From Amycolatopsis sulphurea (lineage in GTDB: Bacteria; Actinomycetota; Actinomycetes; Mycobacteriales; Pseudonocardiaceae), in the NCBI RefSeq assembly GCF_002564045.1, contig NZ_PDJK01000002.1:5022001-5086000 (forward strand): a stretch of DNA of 64,000 nucleotides, in the 5' to 3' direction. The notes under the pieces are model-generated. The model was not told where the DNA came from. It did no database searches and saw only the letters and a program-made list of their open reading frames with translations. Position numbers and translations under genes: made by a program. This document shows, in pieces, positions 54,316 through 63,732 of the stretch (within the stretch, counting starts at the first letter, position 1; every line of letters starts with the position of its first letter).

Positions 54316-55140
54316 ATGGACCGATTGCTGACGTGGAAGTCCGGCTGGGACAAGGAAAACCCGCTGGATATCCGAACAGGACTGGTCGGTAAGGACGACG
54401 GCGCGTGGGTCGCGGGTCCGGTGCCGGGCGCGCGGTACCGCGATCTGGGGCTGGCCGAGGCCACCGGCGGCCTGCTCGGCGCACGGCACGTCCGCGGCGC
54501 CGGCACAACCGATTGGCAGTTTCACGAACTGGACTTCCAGTGGTTCTTCGTGCTGAAAGGTGAGCTCAAGATCCGCACCGAGGACGGCCGGGACCTCACG
54601 CTCGGCAAGGGCGCCTCGGCCTACCAGCCACCGTTCTGGCGGCACGAGATCTACGCTGTGTCCGATGACTACGAGGCCATCGAGGTCACCGGTCCCGCCG
54701 GCTTCGAGACGGTCGCCGGCCGGGATGCGGTCAAGCCGGTGCGTGCCGAAGATTTCGCGCACTTGAAAGGGATCTACACCTTCGACGAGCCGGGCGAGTA
54801 CGTCCGCGGTGACGGCCCGCGCGCCTGGTCGCTGTACCGCGATCTGGGTACGCGCGGACCCACGGACGGCCGGGTGCACATCCACATCATCAAGCTCGAT
54901 TACGAGCAGCCTTCGCCGCCCGGCGGCACCGGCGAACACCGCCACACGATGGCGCAGTGGTTCCTGCCACTCCGGGGCTGGATCGACATTTCCGCGGAGG
55001 GACAACCAGATCGGCGCCTTCACGCCGGGGATTTCATGATGTTGTCACGGGGTGCGGCCCACAACGCGTTCGACGCGTCCCGGGATTACATGACGCTGGA
55101 ATTCTGCGTACCGGCCGACTACGAGACGGTGGCGCCGTGA
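54316..55140 (+). CDS. Bicupin protein, possible ring-cleavage dioxygenase or isomerase
   Basis: A 274-residue protein with two cupin barrels. Cupin 1 covers about residues 55-125 (DWQFHELDFQWFFVLKGELK, DLTLGKGASAYQPPFWRHEI). Cupin 2 covers about 190-270 (GTGEHRHTMAQWFLPLRGWI, RRLHAGDFMMLSRGAAHNAF). Cupin 2 keeps HxH and a late His, so it can bind Fe or Mn; cupin 1 has fewer ligands (H, E). It resembles gentisate or salicylate dioxygenase layouts only in fold; I cannot assign the reaction. The next gene, an FAH hydrolase whose GTG overlaps its stop, is the usual partner of gentisate-type ring cleavage. Confidence 0.7.
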   Translation: MDRLLTWKSGWDKENPLDIRTGLVGKDDGAWVAGPVPGARYRDLGLAEATGGLLGARHVRGAGTTDWQFHELDFQWFFVLKGELKIRTEDGRDLTLGKGASAYQPPFWRHEIYAVSDDYEAIEVTGPAGFETVAGRDAVKPVRAEDFAHLKGIYTFDEPGEYVRGDGPRAWSLYRDLGTRGPTDGRVHIHIIKLDYEQPSPPGGTGEHRHTMAQWFLPLRGWIDISAEGQPDRRLHAGDFMMLSRGAAHNAFDASRDYMTLEFCVPADYETVAP

Positions 55141-56111
55141 TCCTGGCGACGCTGAAAGGCGGCGGGATCGACGGGACCCTGGTCGTGGTGAGCCGCGATC
55201 GTCGCCGCCTGGCGGTCCCCTCGCGCGGACCGCGCACGATGCAGCAGGCGATGGATGAATGGTCCTCGTGGGAACGCAGCCTCGAGGATCAGTTCGGACA
55301 GCTTGACGACGAGACGTACGGCTTCCCAGTGGATCAGGCCATTTTCGACGCACCGCTCCCGCGCGCGTTTCATTGGGCGGAGGGCAGCTGCTACCTCCAG
55401 CACATGGAACGCATCCGGGGCGGCCGTGGCGAGGCGCTGCCGGCCGAGCACCGCGACCGGCCGATTGTCTACCAGAGCGGCAGCGCGCGGAACATGGCTC
55501 CGTGCAGCGACATCGCGCTGCCGGACCCGGCGTGGGAGCTCGACATCGAGGCGACGGTGGTGGTGATCACCGGTCCCATCCCCGGCGGCGCGAGCGAAGA
55601 GGAGACTGCCGGACAGATCCGCTTGGTAGGCATGACGAACGACCTGACCTACCGGAAGCTGCTGGTGGACGAACGGCGGCAGGGGACCGGGGTCTACGCG
55701 TCCAAGCCGGGCCGGGCCTACGCGCCGTTCGTGGTTTCCCCGTCGAGCCTCGGCACGGCGTGGAGCGGATCGAACCTGCGCGCCGTCCTGCGCTGCGAGG
55801 TGAGTGGGGAAACCCTCGGCGTCCCGCGAGCGGACCGGGACATTGCGTTCGAGTTCCCGCGGATCCTGGCAGAGCTGGCGAAAACCAGGTCATTGGTGCC
55901 GGGGTCGCTCGTCGGCACCGGCACGGTGTCCAACGCTGATCCGGCTGCCGGATACGCCTGCATCGCCGAAAAGCGCGCTGTGGAGATCGCGAACGATGGC
56001 GCGGCCACGACACCGTTCCTGGGGGCGGGCGACACCATCGGCATCGAGGCCCTCGGCGACGACGGGACGTCACTGTTCGGGCGCATCGCTCAGACCGTCG
56101 TCGCAGCCTGA
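55137..56111 (+). CDS. Fumarylacetoacetate-hydrolase family protein
   Basis: A 324-residue FAH-superfamily member. It has the metal-binding acidic cluster in WELDIEATVVVITGPIP (ExE), the acidic QIRLVGMTNDLTYRKLLVDE, the active loop KPGRAYAPFVVSP, and the C-terminal GTGTVSNADPAAGYACIAEK. FAH enzymes hydrolyse acylpyruvates, giving for example fumarate and pyruvate or acetoacetate. Acetoacetate would be a substrate for the acyl-CoA ligase two genes downstream, which is consistent. The start GTG 55137 overlaps the cupin stop. Confidence 0.83.
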   Translation: MILATLKGGGIDGTLVVVSRDRRRLAVPSRGPRTMQQAMDEWSSWERSLEDQFGQLDDETYGFPVDQAIFDAPLPRAFHWAEGSCYLQHMERIRGGRGEALPAEHRDRPIVYQSGSARNMAPCSDIALPDPAWELDIEATVVVITGPIPGGASEEETAGQIRLVGMTNDLTYRKLLVDERRQGTGVYASKPGRAYAPFVVSPSSLGTAWSGSNLRAVLRCEVSGETLGVPRADRDIAFEFPRILAELAKTRSLVPGSLVGTGTVSNADPAAGYACIAEKRAVEIANDGAATTPFLGAGDTIGIEALGDDGTSLFGRIAQTVVAA

Positions 56112-56131
56112 AGCAAAGGAAATTACCAGCT

Positions 56132-56968
56132 ATGCCAAGGTTTGACGGAAGAGTCGTGTTCATCACCGGTGGCGCCCGGGGGCAGGGCCGCGAGCATGCC
56201 GTGCGTTTCGCCCAAGCAGGTGCGGACGTCGTGCTCGTCGACGTACCGGAGCAGGTCGAGTCGGTGCCCTACCCGCTCGGCACGTCCGGTGATTTGCACG
56301 AAACCGTTTCCCTGGTTGAGAAACAGGGCAGGCGTGCGCTCGCGATCGAGGCAGACGTGCGACGGTCGGACCAGATGAGGGCCGCGGTCGAGCAGGCGGT
56401 CGACGAGTTCGGCGCGGTGGACATCGCGGTGGCCAACGCCGGTATCGTGACCTACCGTCATCTGTCCGATATGGACGATCAGATGTGGCGGGACACCATC
56501 GATGTCAACCTGACCGGGGTGGCCAATACGGTGCGCGCGGTCCTGGGCCACATGCTCGAACGGCGATACGGGCGGATCGTGGTGACCTCATCGCAGGCCG
56601 GCCGGCGCGGGGTCCCGAACCTGGCACATTACTCGGCGTCGAAGTGGGGTCTGATCGGGCTGGTGAAGAGCATCGCGCTGGAGGTCGCGCCCGCTGGGGG
56701 AATTACCTGCAACGCCGTGCTGCCCGGAGCCGTCGACACGCCGATGATGCACCACGACGAGGTGTACGCCGTTTTCGCGCCCGATGTCCCCGCACCCACG
56801 CTGTCCGACCTGGAGGAACGGCTGGGGCGGCTCAATCCGATGCCGATCACCTGGATTGAATCGAGCGACATCTCCCATGCCGTGCTGCATCTCGCCAGCG
56901 AGGAAGCCCGGTACGTCTCGGGCACGACGATCGATGTCGCGGCGGCGTTCAATGCGAACAACTCATGA
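56132..56968 (+). CDS. Second SDR oxidoreductase, mycofactocin-coupled type
   Basis: A 278-residue paralogue of the SDR at 53461; the two share most motifs: ITGGARGQGREHAVRFA, VLVDVPEQ, VANAGIVTY, catalytic VTSSQAGRRGVPNLAHYSAS with KWGL, and LNPMPITWIESSDISHAVLH. It probably arose by duplication of the first. Substrate use may differ in the C-terminal loop (VDTPMMHHDEVY here, VDTPMMRHDEVY in the other). The gene is coupled to the ligase downstream, whose start overlaps its stop. Confidence 0.85.
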   Translation: MPRFDGRVVFITGGARGQGREHAVRFAQAGADVVLVDVPEQVESVPYPLGTSGDLHETVSLVEKQGRRALAIEADVRRSDQMRAAVEQAVDEFGAVDIAVANAGIVTYRHLSDMDDQMWRDTIDVNLTGVANTVRAVLGHMLERRYGRIVVTSSQAGRRGVPNLAHYSASKWGLIGLVKSIALEVAPAGGITCNAVLPGAVDTPMMHHDEVYAVFAPDVPAPTLSDLEERLGRLNPMPITWIESSDISHAVLHLASEEARYVSGTTIDVAAAFNANNS

Positions 56969-58947
56969 GCGCACCGAGGGTGCTGTGGGAGCCCACGCCT
57001 GATTCCATCGCCGGGACCCGGCTGCACCGGTTCGCTACCTGGGTCTCGGCACGCCGTGGAATCACCTTCGGCGACCCCACCGATTACGACGCCGTGTGGC
57101 GCTGGTCGGTCGACCACCTCGACCAGTTCTGGGCAGATCTGGCTGTCTGGACCGGCCTGCTGACGGAGCCGCCCGGCCCCGCTTTGGCGAACCCGGACAT
57201 GCCGGGTGCCGTGTGGTTCCCGGACGTTCGGCTCAACTTCGCCGAACAGGCTCTCAAGAACGGCGCCGACCGGCATCCCGCCTTGGTCATGGTGGACGAG
57301 AATCTCGAAACCTTCGAGGTGACGTGGGCATCGTTGCGTGCTCGGGTGGGAGCCTTCGCCGACACGTTGCGACGCCTCGGTGTACGACGGGGTGACCGGG
57401 TCGCCGGTTACCTGCCGACCGGGCCCGAGGCGGTGGTCGCCTTTCTCGGCGCTGCCGCGATCGGTGCTGTGTGGACAGTGTGCGCGTCCGACTTCGGTCC
57501 CAGTGCTGTTCTTGCCCGGCTCGCTCAGGTCGAGCCGGTCGTTCTGGTGGCCGCCGACGGGTACCGGTTCAACGGGAAGGAGTACGACCGGCGCGAGCAG
57601 ATCGCCGAGATACGGGCGGCGCTGCGCACTCTGCGTGCCACGATCATCGTGCCGGTGCTGCACCCGGCCGACGACCGCGACGGGACCACGCCGTGGGGTG
57701 CCGCGGTCGCGAACGAACAGGAGCCACGGTTCGAGCAGCTGCCCTTCGACCATCCATTGTGGATCGTCTACTCCTCGGGGACGACAGGGCTGCCGAAGGG
57801 CATCGTGCAGGGCCATGGCGGGATCGCCCTCGAACAGTGGAAGCAGGCCGCACTGCACAACGACATCGGCCCTGGTGACCGCTTCTACTGGTACGCGTCG
57901 ACGGGGTGGATCATGTGGAACATCGCCACCTCGGCACTGCTGTCCGGGGCAACCGTCGTCGTCCACAACGGCAGCCCTTCCTATCCGTCACTGGACATGC
58001 AGTTCGCCGTTGCCGAAAAGACCGGGATCACTTATCTCGGGACCAGTGCCGGCTATCTGACCGCCTGCGAAAAAGCCGAACTTCGTCCACAAGACCGGTT
58101 CGACCTGTCCTCGCTACGGACGATCGGCTCGACGGGATCCCCGCTACCCGCGTCGACCTTCGAGTGGGTCTATCGCTCGGTCAAGCCGGATGTGTTTCTG
58201 AGTTCCTCCTCGGGGGGCACCGACATCGCCAGCGGTTTTATCGGTGGCAGCACGTTGCTTCCGGTCGTGGCCGGTGAGCTGCAGCGGCCGATGCTCGGTG
58301 TCTCCGTCGAGTCCTGGAACGACAGCGGTCAGCCGGTCGTGGGTGAGCTGGGGGAGCTCGTCGTGACCAAGCCCATGCCCTCCATGCCTTGGGGATTGTG
58401 GGGAGATGACGGCGGCGAGCGTTACCGGGCAACGTACTTCGAGCCCTGGCCGGGTGTGTGGCGGCACGGGGACTGGCTCGAGATCACCGACCGGGGCACC
58501 TGCCGGATCATGGGCCGGTCCGATTCGACACTCAACCGTGGCGGCGTCCGGATGGGCACCGCCGAGATCTACGCGGCCGTCGACACGATGCCGGAAATTT
58601 CCGACTCGCTCGTGCTGGGCGTGGAACAACCGGACGGTACCTACTACATGCCACTGTTCGTGCACCTCGTGGCCGGCGCCGAGCTCAGCGGCGCCCTCGT
58701 CGCCACCATCCGCGCGGCCATCCGGGCCAAGGCAAGCCCCCGCCACGTGCCCGACGAGGTCATCGCGGTGCCCGGTATCCCGCGCACCCGGACCGGTAAA
58801 CGCATCGAAGTGCCCCTCAAACGGCTTTTCCAAGGCGTCGCCGCGGAAAAGGCGCTGAACGCCACATCGCTCGACAATCCCGCAAGCTTGGCCACCTTCG
58901 TCGAGCTTGCCGAAAACCGGTCCACATCCTGGAGGAAACCGCGGTGA
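56965..58947 (+). CDS. Acetoacetyl-CoA synthetase-like acyl-CoA ligase
   Basis: A 660-residue adenylate-forming ligase. An ACAS_N-type region (VWRWSVDHLDQFWADLAVWT) is followed by the AMP-binding P-loop IVYSSGTTGLPKGIVQGHGG (about 268-287), FYWYASTGWIMWNIATSALL, the ribose-binding WRHGDWLEITDRG, GRSDSTLNRGGVRMGTAEIY, and the C-terminal catalytic lysine in PRTRTGKRIEVPLKRL. These segments and the length are those of acetoacetate-CoA ligase. The reaction is 3-oxoacid + ATP + CoA to acyl-CoA. It fits as the step that activates the keto-acid from the FAH reaction, although other short 3-oxo or 3-hydroxy acids are possible. Confidence 0.85.
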   Translation: MSAPRVLWEPTPDSIAGTRLHRFATWVSARRGITFGDPTDYDAVWRWSVDHLDQFWADLAVWTGLLTEPPGPALANPDMPGAVWFPDVRLNFAEQALKNGADRHPALVMVDENLETFEVTWASLRARVGAFADTLRRLGVRRGDRVAGYLPTGPEAVVAFLGAAAIGAVWTVCASDFGPSAVLARLAQVEPVVLVAADGYRFNGKEYDRREQIAEIRAALRTLRATIIVPVLHPADDRDGTTPWGAAVANEQEPRFEQLPFDHPLWIVYSSGTTGLPKGIVQGHGGIALEQWKQAALHNDIGPGDRFYWYASTGWIMWNIATSALLSGATVVVHNGSPSYPSLDMQFAVAEKTGITYLGTSAGYLTACEKAELRPQDRFDLSSLRTIGSTGSPLPASTFEWVYRSVKPDVFLSSSSGGTDIASGFIGGSTLLPVVAGELQRPMLGVSVESWNDSGQPVVGELGELVVTKPMPSMPWGLWGDDGGERYRATYFEPWPGVWRHGDWLEITDRGTCRIMGRSDSTLNRGGVRMGTAEIYAAVDTMPEISDSLVLGVEQPDGTYYMPLFVHLVAGAELSGALVATIRAAIRAKASPRHVPDEVIAVPGIPRTRTGKRIEVPLKRLFQGVAAEKALNATSLDNPASLATFVELAENRSTSWRKPR

Positions 58948-59714
58948 CAGGTTCGCGACTCGCCGGCAAGGTCTGCATCGTCACCGGCGCCGGCAGCGGT
59001 ATCGGCGCGGCAACGGCAACAGTGTTCGCGCAGCACGGTGCGCGGGGGGTTGTCTGCGCCGATCTTTCCGCTGAAGCCGCGCGAGCGACGGCCGACGCGA
59101 TCATCGCGGCCGGCGGCAATGCCTCGCCGTTCGCCATGGACGTGTCCGACGAAAAGGCTGCCGAGGCACTCATCGAGCACACGAGAGCGGTGTATGGGCG
59201 AGTTGATGTGCTGCACAACAACGCGGCGATGGCCATTCCGGGGTCGGTGCACGAAACGAGCCTCGAAGACTGGAACCGTGTGCTGGCGGTCACCATCACC
59301 GGCGCATTCCTGGTTTCCCGTGCCGCGCTGCGGGTCATGCTCGAACAGCGCTCCGGGGCCATCGTCAACACTTGTTCCAACCACGCCACCGTGGCCTCAC
59401 CCCGGCTCGCTTCCTATCACGCGTCAAAAGGCGCGATCCGCGCGCTGACGCGACAGATGGCACTCGACTACGCCCCGGACATCCGGGTCAACTGCGTCTC
59501 GCCAGGGCTGGTCGACACGCCGGCCGCACGCGGGGTCAGGGGTGGGACTGACGCGGGGTGGGCCCGAAAGCAGGAGTCGAACCGCTACTTCAAGCGCGCG
59601 GCCCAACCTCAGGAAATCGCGTACGGGGCGCTGTTCCTGGCCTCGGACGAGGCCAGCTTCTTGACCGGACACGACCTGGTCATGAGCGGCGGCCAGGGGG
59701 AGGTGGCGTTCTGA
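58944..59714 (+). CDS. Classical SDR family oxidoreductase
   Basis: A 256-residue classical SDR: cofactor motif VTGAGSGIGAATATVFA, acidic VCADLSAEA (NAD-preferring), NNAAMAIPG, then catalytic Ser and Tyr/Lys in NTCSNHATVASPRLASYHAS with KGAIRAL. The Ser is in TCSN. GTG 58944 overlaps the ligase stop. It would reduce or oxidise a small ketone or alcohol; pairing with the next SDR suggests two consecutive redox steps or related substrates. Confidence 0.82.
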   Translation: MTGSRLAGKVCIVTGAGSGIGAATATVFAQHGARGVVCADLSAEAARATADAIIAAGGNASPFAMDVSDEKAAEALIEHTRAVYGRVDVLHNNAAMAIPGSVHETSLEDWNRVLAVTITGAFLVSRAALRVMLEQRSGAIVNTCSNHATVASPRLASYHASKGAIRALTRQMALDYAPDIRVNCVSPGLVDTPAARGVRGGTDAGWARKQESNRYFKRAAQPQEIAYGALFLASDEASFLTGHDLVMSGGQGEVAF

Positions 59715-60523
59715 TGGCGGTGGAGGTCTCGCTGACCGGACGGGTCGCCGTGGTCGCGGGGGCAGGCCGCGGGATCGGCGCGGCGGTAGCCAGGCGGTTT
59801 GCCGATGCCGGCGCCGCGGTCGCCGTCGTCGACTCCCGCCTCGACCGCGCGGAGGCCACCGCCGAGGCGATTCGCGCCTCGGGCGGTACGAGTGTCCCGA
59901 TCCTGGCAGACCTGCTCGACGCGCGCAGCGGCACGCGGATCGTGACGGACACCGTCCGGAACCTCGGCCGAATCGACATCCTCGCCACCGTCGCCGGAGG
60001 CTCGTGGGCCTACGTGCCCTACCGGCGGATGCACGAGGTGGCCGACGACGAGTGGGAGCTCATCCACCAGCTCAACCTCACCTACGTGTTCCGGCTGGCC
60101 CGGGAAACGATCCGCACCTTTCTGTCGCAGGGACATGGCGGGGCGATCGTCCACATCGGATCAATCGCCGGCGTCCTCAGCTCACCGAGCGCGGTGGCCT
60201 ACGGCGCCGCCAAGGCGGGAATCGTCTCGCTCACCCGCAGCGTCGCCCACGAATACGGTCCCGACGGAATCCGCGTCAACTGTGTGGCACCGGGACGGAT
60301 CGAGACTCCGGCGACCACCCCTGCCGCCGGAGAACGCATGGCCGACTTCACGAACAGCATCCCCCTGCGGCGCACCGGCAACGCGGGAGAGGTCGCGGAT
60401 GCCGTGTTGTTCCTGGCCTCCGACCTCGCCCGGTACATCACGGGCCAGACCCTTCTCGTGGACGGCGGGGCCACGGCAACCCCAGGGCTGCTGCCCGCGA
60501 GTGACACGCCCACCCCATGCTGA
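59714..60523 (+). CDS. Classical SDR family oxidoreductase
   Basis: A 269-residue SDR with VVAGAGRGIGAAVARRFA, VVDSRLDRA, ATVAGGSWAY in place of the usual NAG, and catalytic IGSIAGVLSSPSAVAYGAAK. The C-terminus GRIETPATTPAAGERMADFT and YITGQTLLVDGG is canonical. ATG overlaps the previous stop. It is the last gene of the operon; no hairpin terminator is evident in the 116 bases after it. Confidence 0.82.
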   Translation: MAVEVSLTGRVAVVAGAGRGIGAAVARRFADAGAAVAVVDSRLDRAEATAEAIRASGGTSVPILADLLDARSGTRIVTDTVRNLGRIDILATVAGGSWAYVPYRRMHEVADDEWELIHQLNLTYVFRLARETIRTFLSQGHGGAIVHIGSIAGVLSSPSAVAYGAAKAGIVSLTRSVAHEYGPDGIRVNCVAPGRIETPATTPAAGERMADFTNSIPLRRTGNAGEVADAVLFLASDLARYITGQTLLVDGGATATPGLLPASDTPTPC

Positions 60524-60639
60524 TCGCACTGGAATGGCACGACAAGGAATCGGACCGAACACGATCGACGTTGGCGGCGGCCAGGGCAGCCGGTCTCCGA
60601 TCGGGTGTCGGTGACCGGCTCCTCACCTGTGTTGTGCGG

Positions 60640-63600
60640 TTAGACGGGGATGATGGTCCATTGCTGGTTGGGGTGGGCGAGGTCCATCCATTGCTGGACG
60701 AGTGTCGCGTTGCCGGTGTGGTTTCCTGCGGCTTCGATGACTTTGCCGGAGGCTACGTTGCGGAGTGCGACGGAGTTGCCGGGTGTGGTGGTGATTTCCC
60801 ATTGCTGGGCTGCGCCGTTGTGGCAGGTGTACTGGGCGATGTTGGCGCCGTTGTCCGCGCTTGCGTCGTAGAGGTCGAGGCACTTGCCGGAGTTGCGGTT
60901 CTTGAAGACGTATTTGCTGCTGCCGAGGTCGACGACGTCCCAGATCTGTTTGGGTGCGGTGGTGAAGCAGTCCCAGAGTTCGGCTCCGGCGAAGTCGACT
61001 TTGGCGTCGTTGCCGGCTCCGGCGATCTGGATGCAGCGTCCGGATTGGACGCCCTTGAATTCGACGGCTTTGGCGGTCAGGTTGACGAGGGAGTAGGCGA
61101 TGGTGAGTGTGCTTTCGCTGCTGTAGTCGATCCGTCCGCCGGAGAAGGTGCTGCGCCGGCCCTTGAGCACGGGCTGTTCGTCGCCGGTCGGGAAGCCGAG
61201 GAAGGACTTTTCCGCGCCGAGGGAGAGCCATGTGAGGCGGATGTCGCCGTAGACGGCGTGTGCTCCGGTGGCGGGGGACCAGTAGATCGAGGCGCCGTTG
61301 CTGAGGGTGATGAACTCGCCCTTGCCGTCGGCTGTTGTGGTGGTGTCGGCGACGGGGCGGCCGAGGAAGCCGGTTTCGTTGCCGAGTTCGGCGTACTTGG
61401 CTCCGATGGCTCCGTAGATGGCCATGGCTCCGTCTGCGGGGGTGTAGTAGATGGATCCGCCGTCGAAGCGCTGGACGAGGCCGCCGTTGGAGCCGAACGG
61501 GGTGGCTTCGGTGACCGGGTTGCCGAGGGGGCCGCTTTCGTAGTTCAGGGCGGCGTATTTCTTGTGGATCTCCCCGGTCACGGTGCGGGTGCCGGTGGCG
61601 GAGGTGTAGTAGATCGACCCGCGGGTGAAGCGGTTGTAGACGGCCCCGCCGGCGGGAGCGGCGGTTTCGTCGGTCGTCGGGTAGCCGAGTTCCAGCCGCA
61701 TTCCTTGCCAGCGTTTGGCGATCTCGCCGTGGACCTCGTGCGCGCCGGTCTGTGGGCTCCAGGCGATCTGGAGGGTGAGATTGTCCGCCCGGCGTAGCAC
61801 TTTGATCGCCTGGCCCTTGGTTCCGCCGATGTTGAGGTCGTACTGATCGTGCACGGTCTGCTGCAGCAGCGTGTTCCCGAAGACGGTGAGGAGCTTGTCG
61901 AGCATCGGGCCGTTGTAGACGGCCGCGACTTCCGCGTTGCCTTCTGCATAGGTCAGGTAGATGCGCCCCTTCTCGTAGGGGCGGTAGCCGGTGACGTCGG
62001 CGGTCAGGACCGGGTCGCCGGCCGGTTTCCCCAGCCTGGCCTGGAGTTGCTTGTCTGCGCTGTATTTCCGGTCGAACGGTGAAGGTGCTTGCGGGGCGTC
62101 GAATGCCCATTGGGCGGGCGAGCTGGTACCAGGGAGGTAAAGGTAGGCGCTGGGCTCGTCAACTGGGTTGATCGTCACTCCTGGCCCGTTGTTCCAGAGA
62201 CGCACGCACCAGGTTGCTTCGTGCCGAAACGCGGTGGAGTCGTCGGTCGGGGTGACGTCGGCGAATGCCCGGGGGTCGCCGGCTCGTCGCCAGTGCAGAT
62301 AGGAGTTGGGACGGGTGGTGGATTCGAAGGACACGCAGCTCGGATCGGTCAAGCCGGCGACGATCTTCCAGGTCATCTCCGGGTGGCTGCCCGGTGTCCA
62401 CTTGACCAGGGTGGCGCTGCCGGCGGAGTCGGTGACGTAGGAGTCGGAGTCGTCGGAGAAGTAGGTGTGGATGGTCTGGTTCTGGTGTTCGTGCTGGCCG
62501 GTGGCGACGAATCGGACCCGGTCGAGGGGCTTTCCGGCGAGGGCCGCATCGGCTGCGGCGACGAGGTCGGGATGCACCAGGCTCTTGGCCGCCCGGGTCC
62601 GGATCTCGGTGATGGCCGTGATGTTGGCGTCGTCCTGTCTTTTCAGTTCCTTGTCGGTGTCGTGTTGCCAGGCGGCTTGTGCGCCGGTGTCGACGTAGGC
62701 TTTCCAGTCCGCCGGGTTGGTGCTGAGGAACGCTTCGTAGGCGGCGGTGTAGACCTCGGTGTCCTTGGCCGCGCGTTTGAGGACTTCGCGCAGGAAGTTC
62801 TGGTCGGGCAGCTTCGCCAGGTCGTCATCGACGGTGATGCTGAGCTGCAGCGCGTAGTATGCCGCGGTAACCCGTGCTTGGCGGGCCTTCGCCTCGGCCT
62901 TCTGTGCCTCGTCGCGGGTGGTGTCCTCGTCGGTCAGGCGCTTCGTGTCCTTGGCGTGCTCGGCGATGATGCCGTCGGTGAGGAAGCGCCATTGGTCTTC
63001 TGCGCTGCCTTTCAGCGCTGCGCGGGCGGCGGTTTTGACGGCGATGTCGTGGTGGTCGTCGGCTTTGAGGTCGAGCAGGACGATGAAGTCGTAGACGGTC
63101 TTGTTCAGGTCGGAGTCGGTGACGGCGACACTGATCAGTGCGGCGGCCCTGGCTTTCGCTTGGCGTTCTTTGCGCTGCGCTTCGCGGCGGTCCGTGACGA
63201 TCTTCTGGTCGGCGGCGTTGGCCGCGGCCATGCCGGTCTTGACGTAGGTGGTCGCCGCGTCGTCGCCGGAGGTGATCGCGTCGATCGCGCGGTCGCGGAC
63301 GGTCTGGTGCTCTGGCTCGAGAGGGTGCGGCTTGTCCAGGTCGTCGGCGGCCCGGTACATCGCCGAGACGAAGTCGCGGTCGGACAGGATCAGCAGCTCC
63401 GGTCCGGCGACGATACCCAGCAGCGCCGCGGCGCTGCCCTTCTCCACCTCGGAGGACTGCCCTGCCGGTGTCGGCGCTTTGGCCGGTGCCGGGGTCAGAT
63501 CGCCGCCCACGGCGAGCCTGGTGTCCGGGTTGCGATGAGCGGGCCGGGGAGCGGAGGGGCTTACCGGTGCGGCTGGGCTCTCGGCGGAAGCGCCGCGGTG

Positions 63601-63732
63601 GTGCGGAGCGGCTTCGGCGGCGATCGGAGCCGCGGCGGCGGCGATCCCGGCGACGAGGACGACGGCGCCCAACCGGGCGAGATGCCATCGTGGTGGTGAA
63701 TACGGAACGGATAGCAGATCGGATCGTGTCAC
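60640..63732 (-). CDS. Large secreted ALF-repeat / AbfB / LGFP / ricin-B lectin protein
   Basis: A ~1,030-residue secreted protein. A signal peptide with ARLGAVVLVAGIAAAAAP is followed by a Pro/Ala-rich linker. Residues ~90-420 are helical ALF-type repeats (DRDFVSAMYRAADDLDK, GDDAATTYVKTGMAAANAAD, GSAEDQWRFLTDGI, NPADWKAYVDTGAQAAWQ). Residues ~420-560 are an AbfB-like beta-trefoil (VSFESTTRPNSYLHWRRAGD, AFRHEATWCVRLWNNGPGVT). Residues ~590-890 hold about five LGFP-type repeats (ESGPLGNPVTEATPFGSNGG, ETGFLGRPVADTTTTADGKG, LGFPTGDEQPV). The last ~130 residues are a ricin-B lectin (three QxW motifs). GTG 63732 follows GGGGAG. It likely binds surface glycans. Confidence 0.85.
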   Translation of the reverse strand: MTRSDLLSVPYSPPRWHLARLGAVVLVAGIAAAAAPIAAEAAPHHRGASAESPAAPVSPSAPRPAHRNPDTRLAVGGDLTPAPAKAPTPAGQSSEVEKGSAAALLGIVAGPELLILSDRDFVSAMYRAADDLDKPHPLEPEHQTVRDRAIDAITSGDDAATTYVKTGMAAANAADQKIVTDRREAQRKERQAKARAAALISVAVTDSDLNKTVYDFIVLLDLKADDHHDIAVKTAARAALKGSAEDQWRFLTDGIIAEHAKDTKRLTDEDTTRDEAQKAEAKARQARVTAAYYALQLSITVDDDLAKLPDQNFLREVLKRAAKDTEVYTAAYEAFLSTNPADWKAYVDTGAQAAWQHDTDKELKRQDDANITAITEIRTRAAKSLVHPDLVAAADAALAGKPLDRVRFVATGQHEHQNQTIHTYFSDDSDSYVTDSAGSATLVKWTPGSHPEMTWKIVAGLTDPSCVSFESTTRPNSYLHWRRAGDPRAFADVTPTDDSTAFRHEATWCVRLWNNGPGVTINPVDEPSAYLYLPGTSSPAQWAFDAPQAPSPFDRKYSADKQLQARLGKPAGDPVLTADVTGYRPYEKGRIYLTYAEGNAEVAAVYNGPMLDKLLTVFGNTLLQQTVHDQYDLNIGGTKGQAIKVLRRADNLTLQIAWSPQTGAHEVHGEIAKRWQGMRLELGYPTTDETAAPAGGAVYNRFTRGSIYYTSATGTRTVTGEIHKKYAALNYESGPLGNPVTEATPFGSNGGLVQRFDGGSIYYTPADGAMAIYGAIGAKYAELGNETGFLGRPVADTTTTADGKGEFITLSNGASIYWSPATGAHAVYGDIRLTWLSLGAEKSFLGFPTGDEQPVLKGRRSTFSGGRIDYSSESTLTIAYSLVNLTAKAVEFKGVQSGRCIQIAGAGNDAKVDFAGAELWDCFTTAPKQIWDVVDLGSSKYVFKNRNSGKCLDLYDASADNGANIAQYTCHNGAAQQWEITTTPGNSVALRNVASGKVIEAAGNHTGNATLVQQWMDLAHPNQQWTIIPV

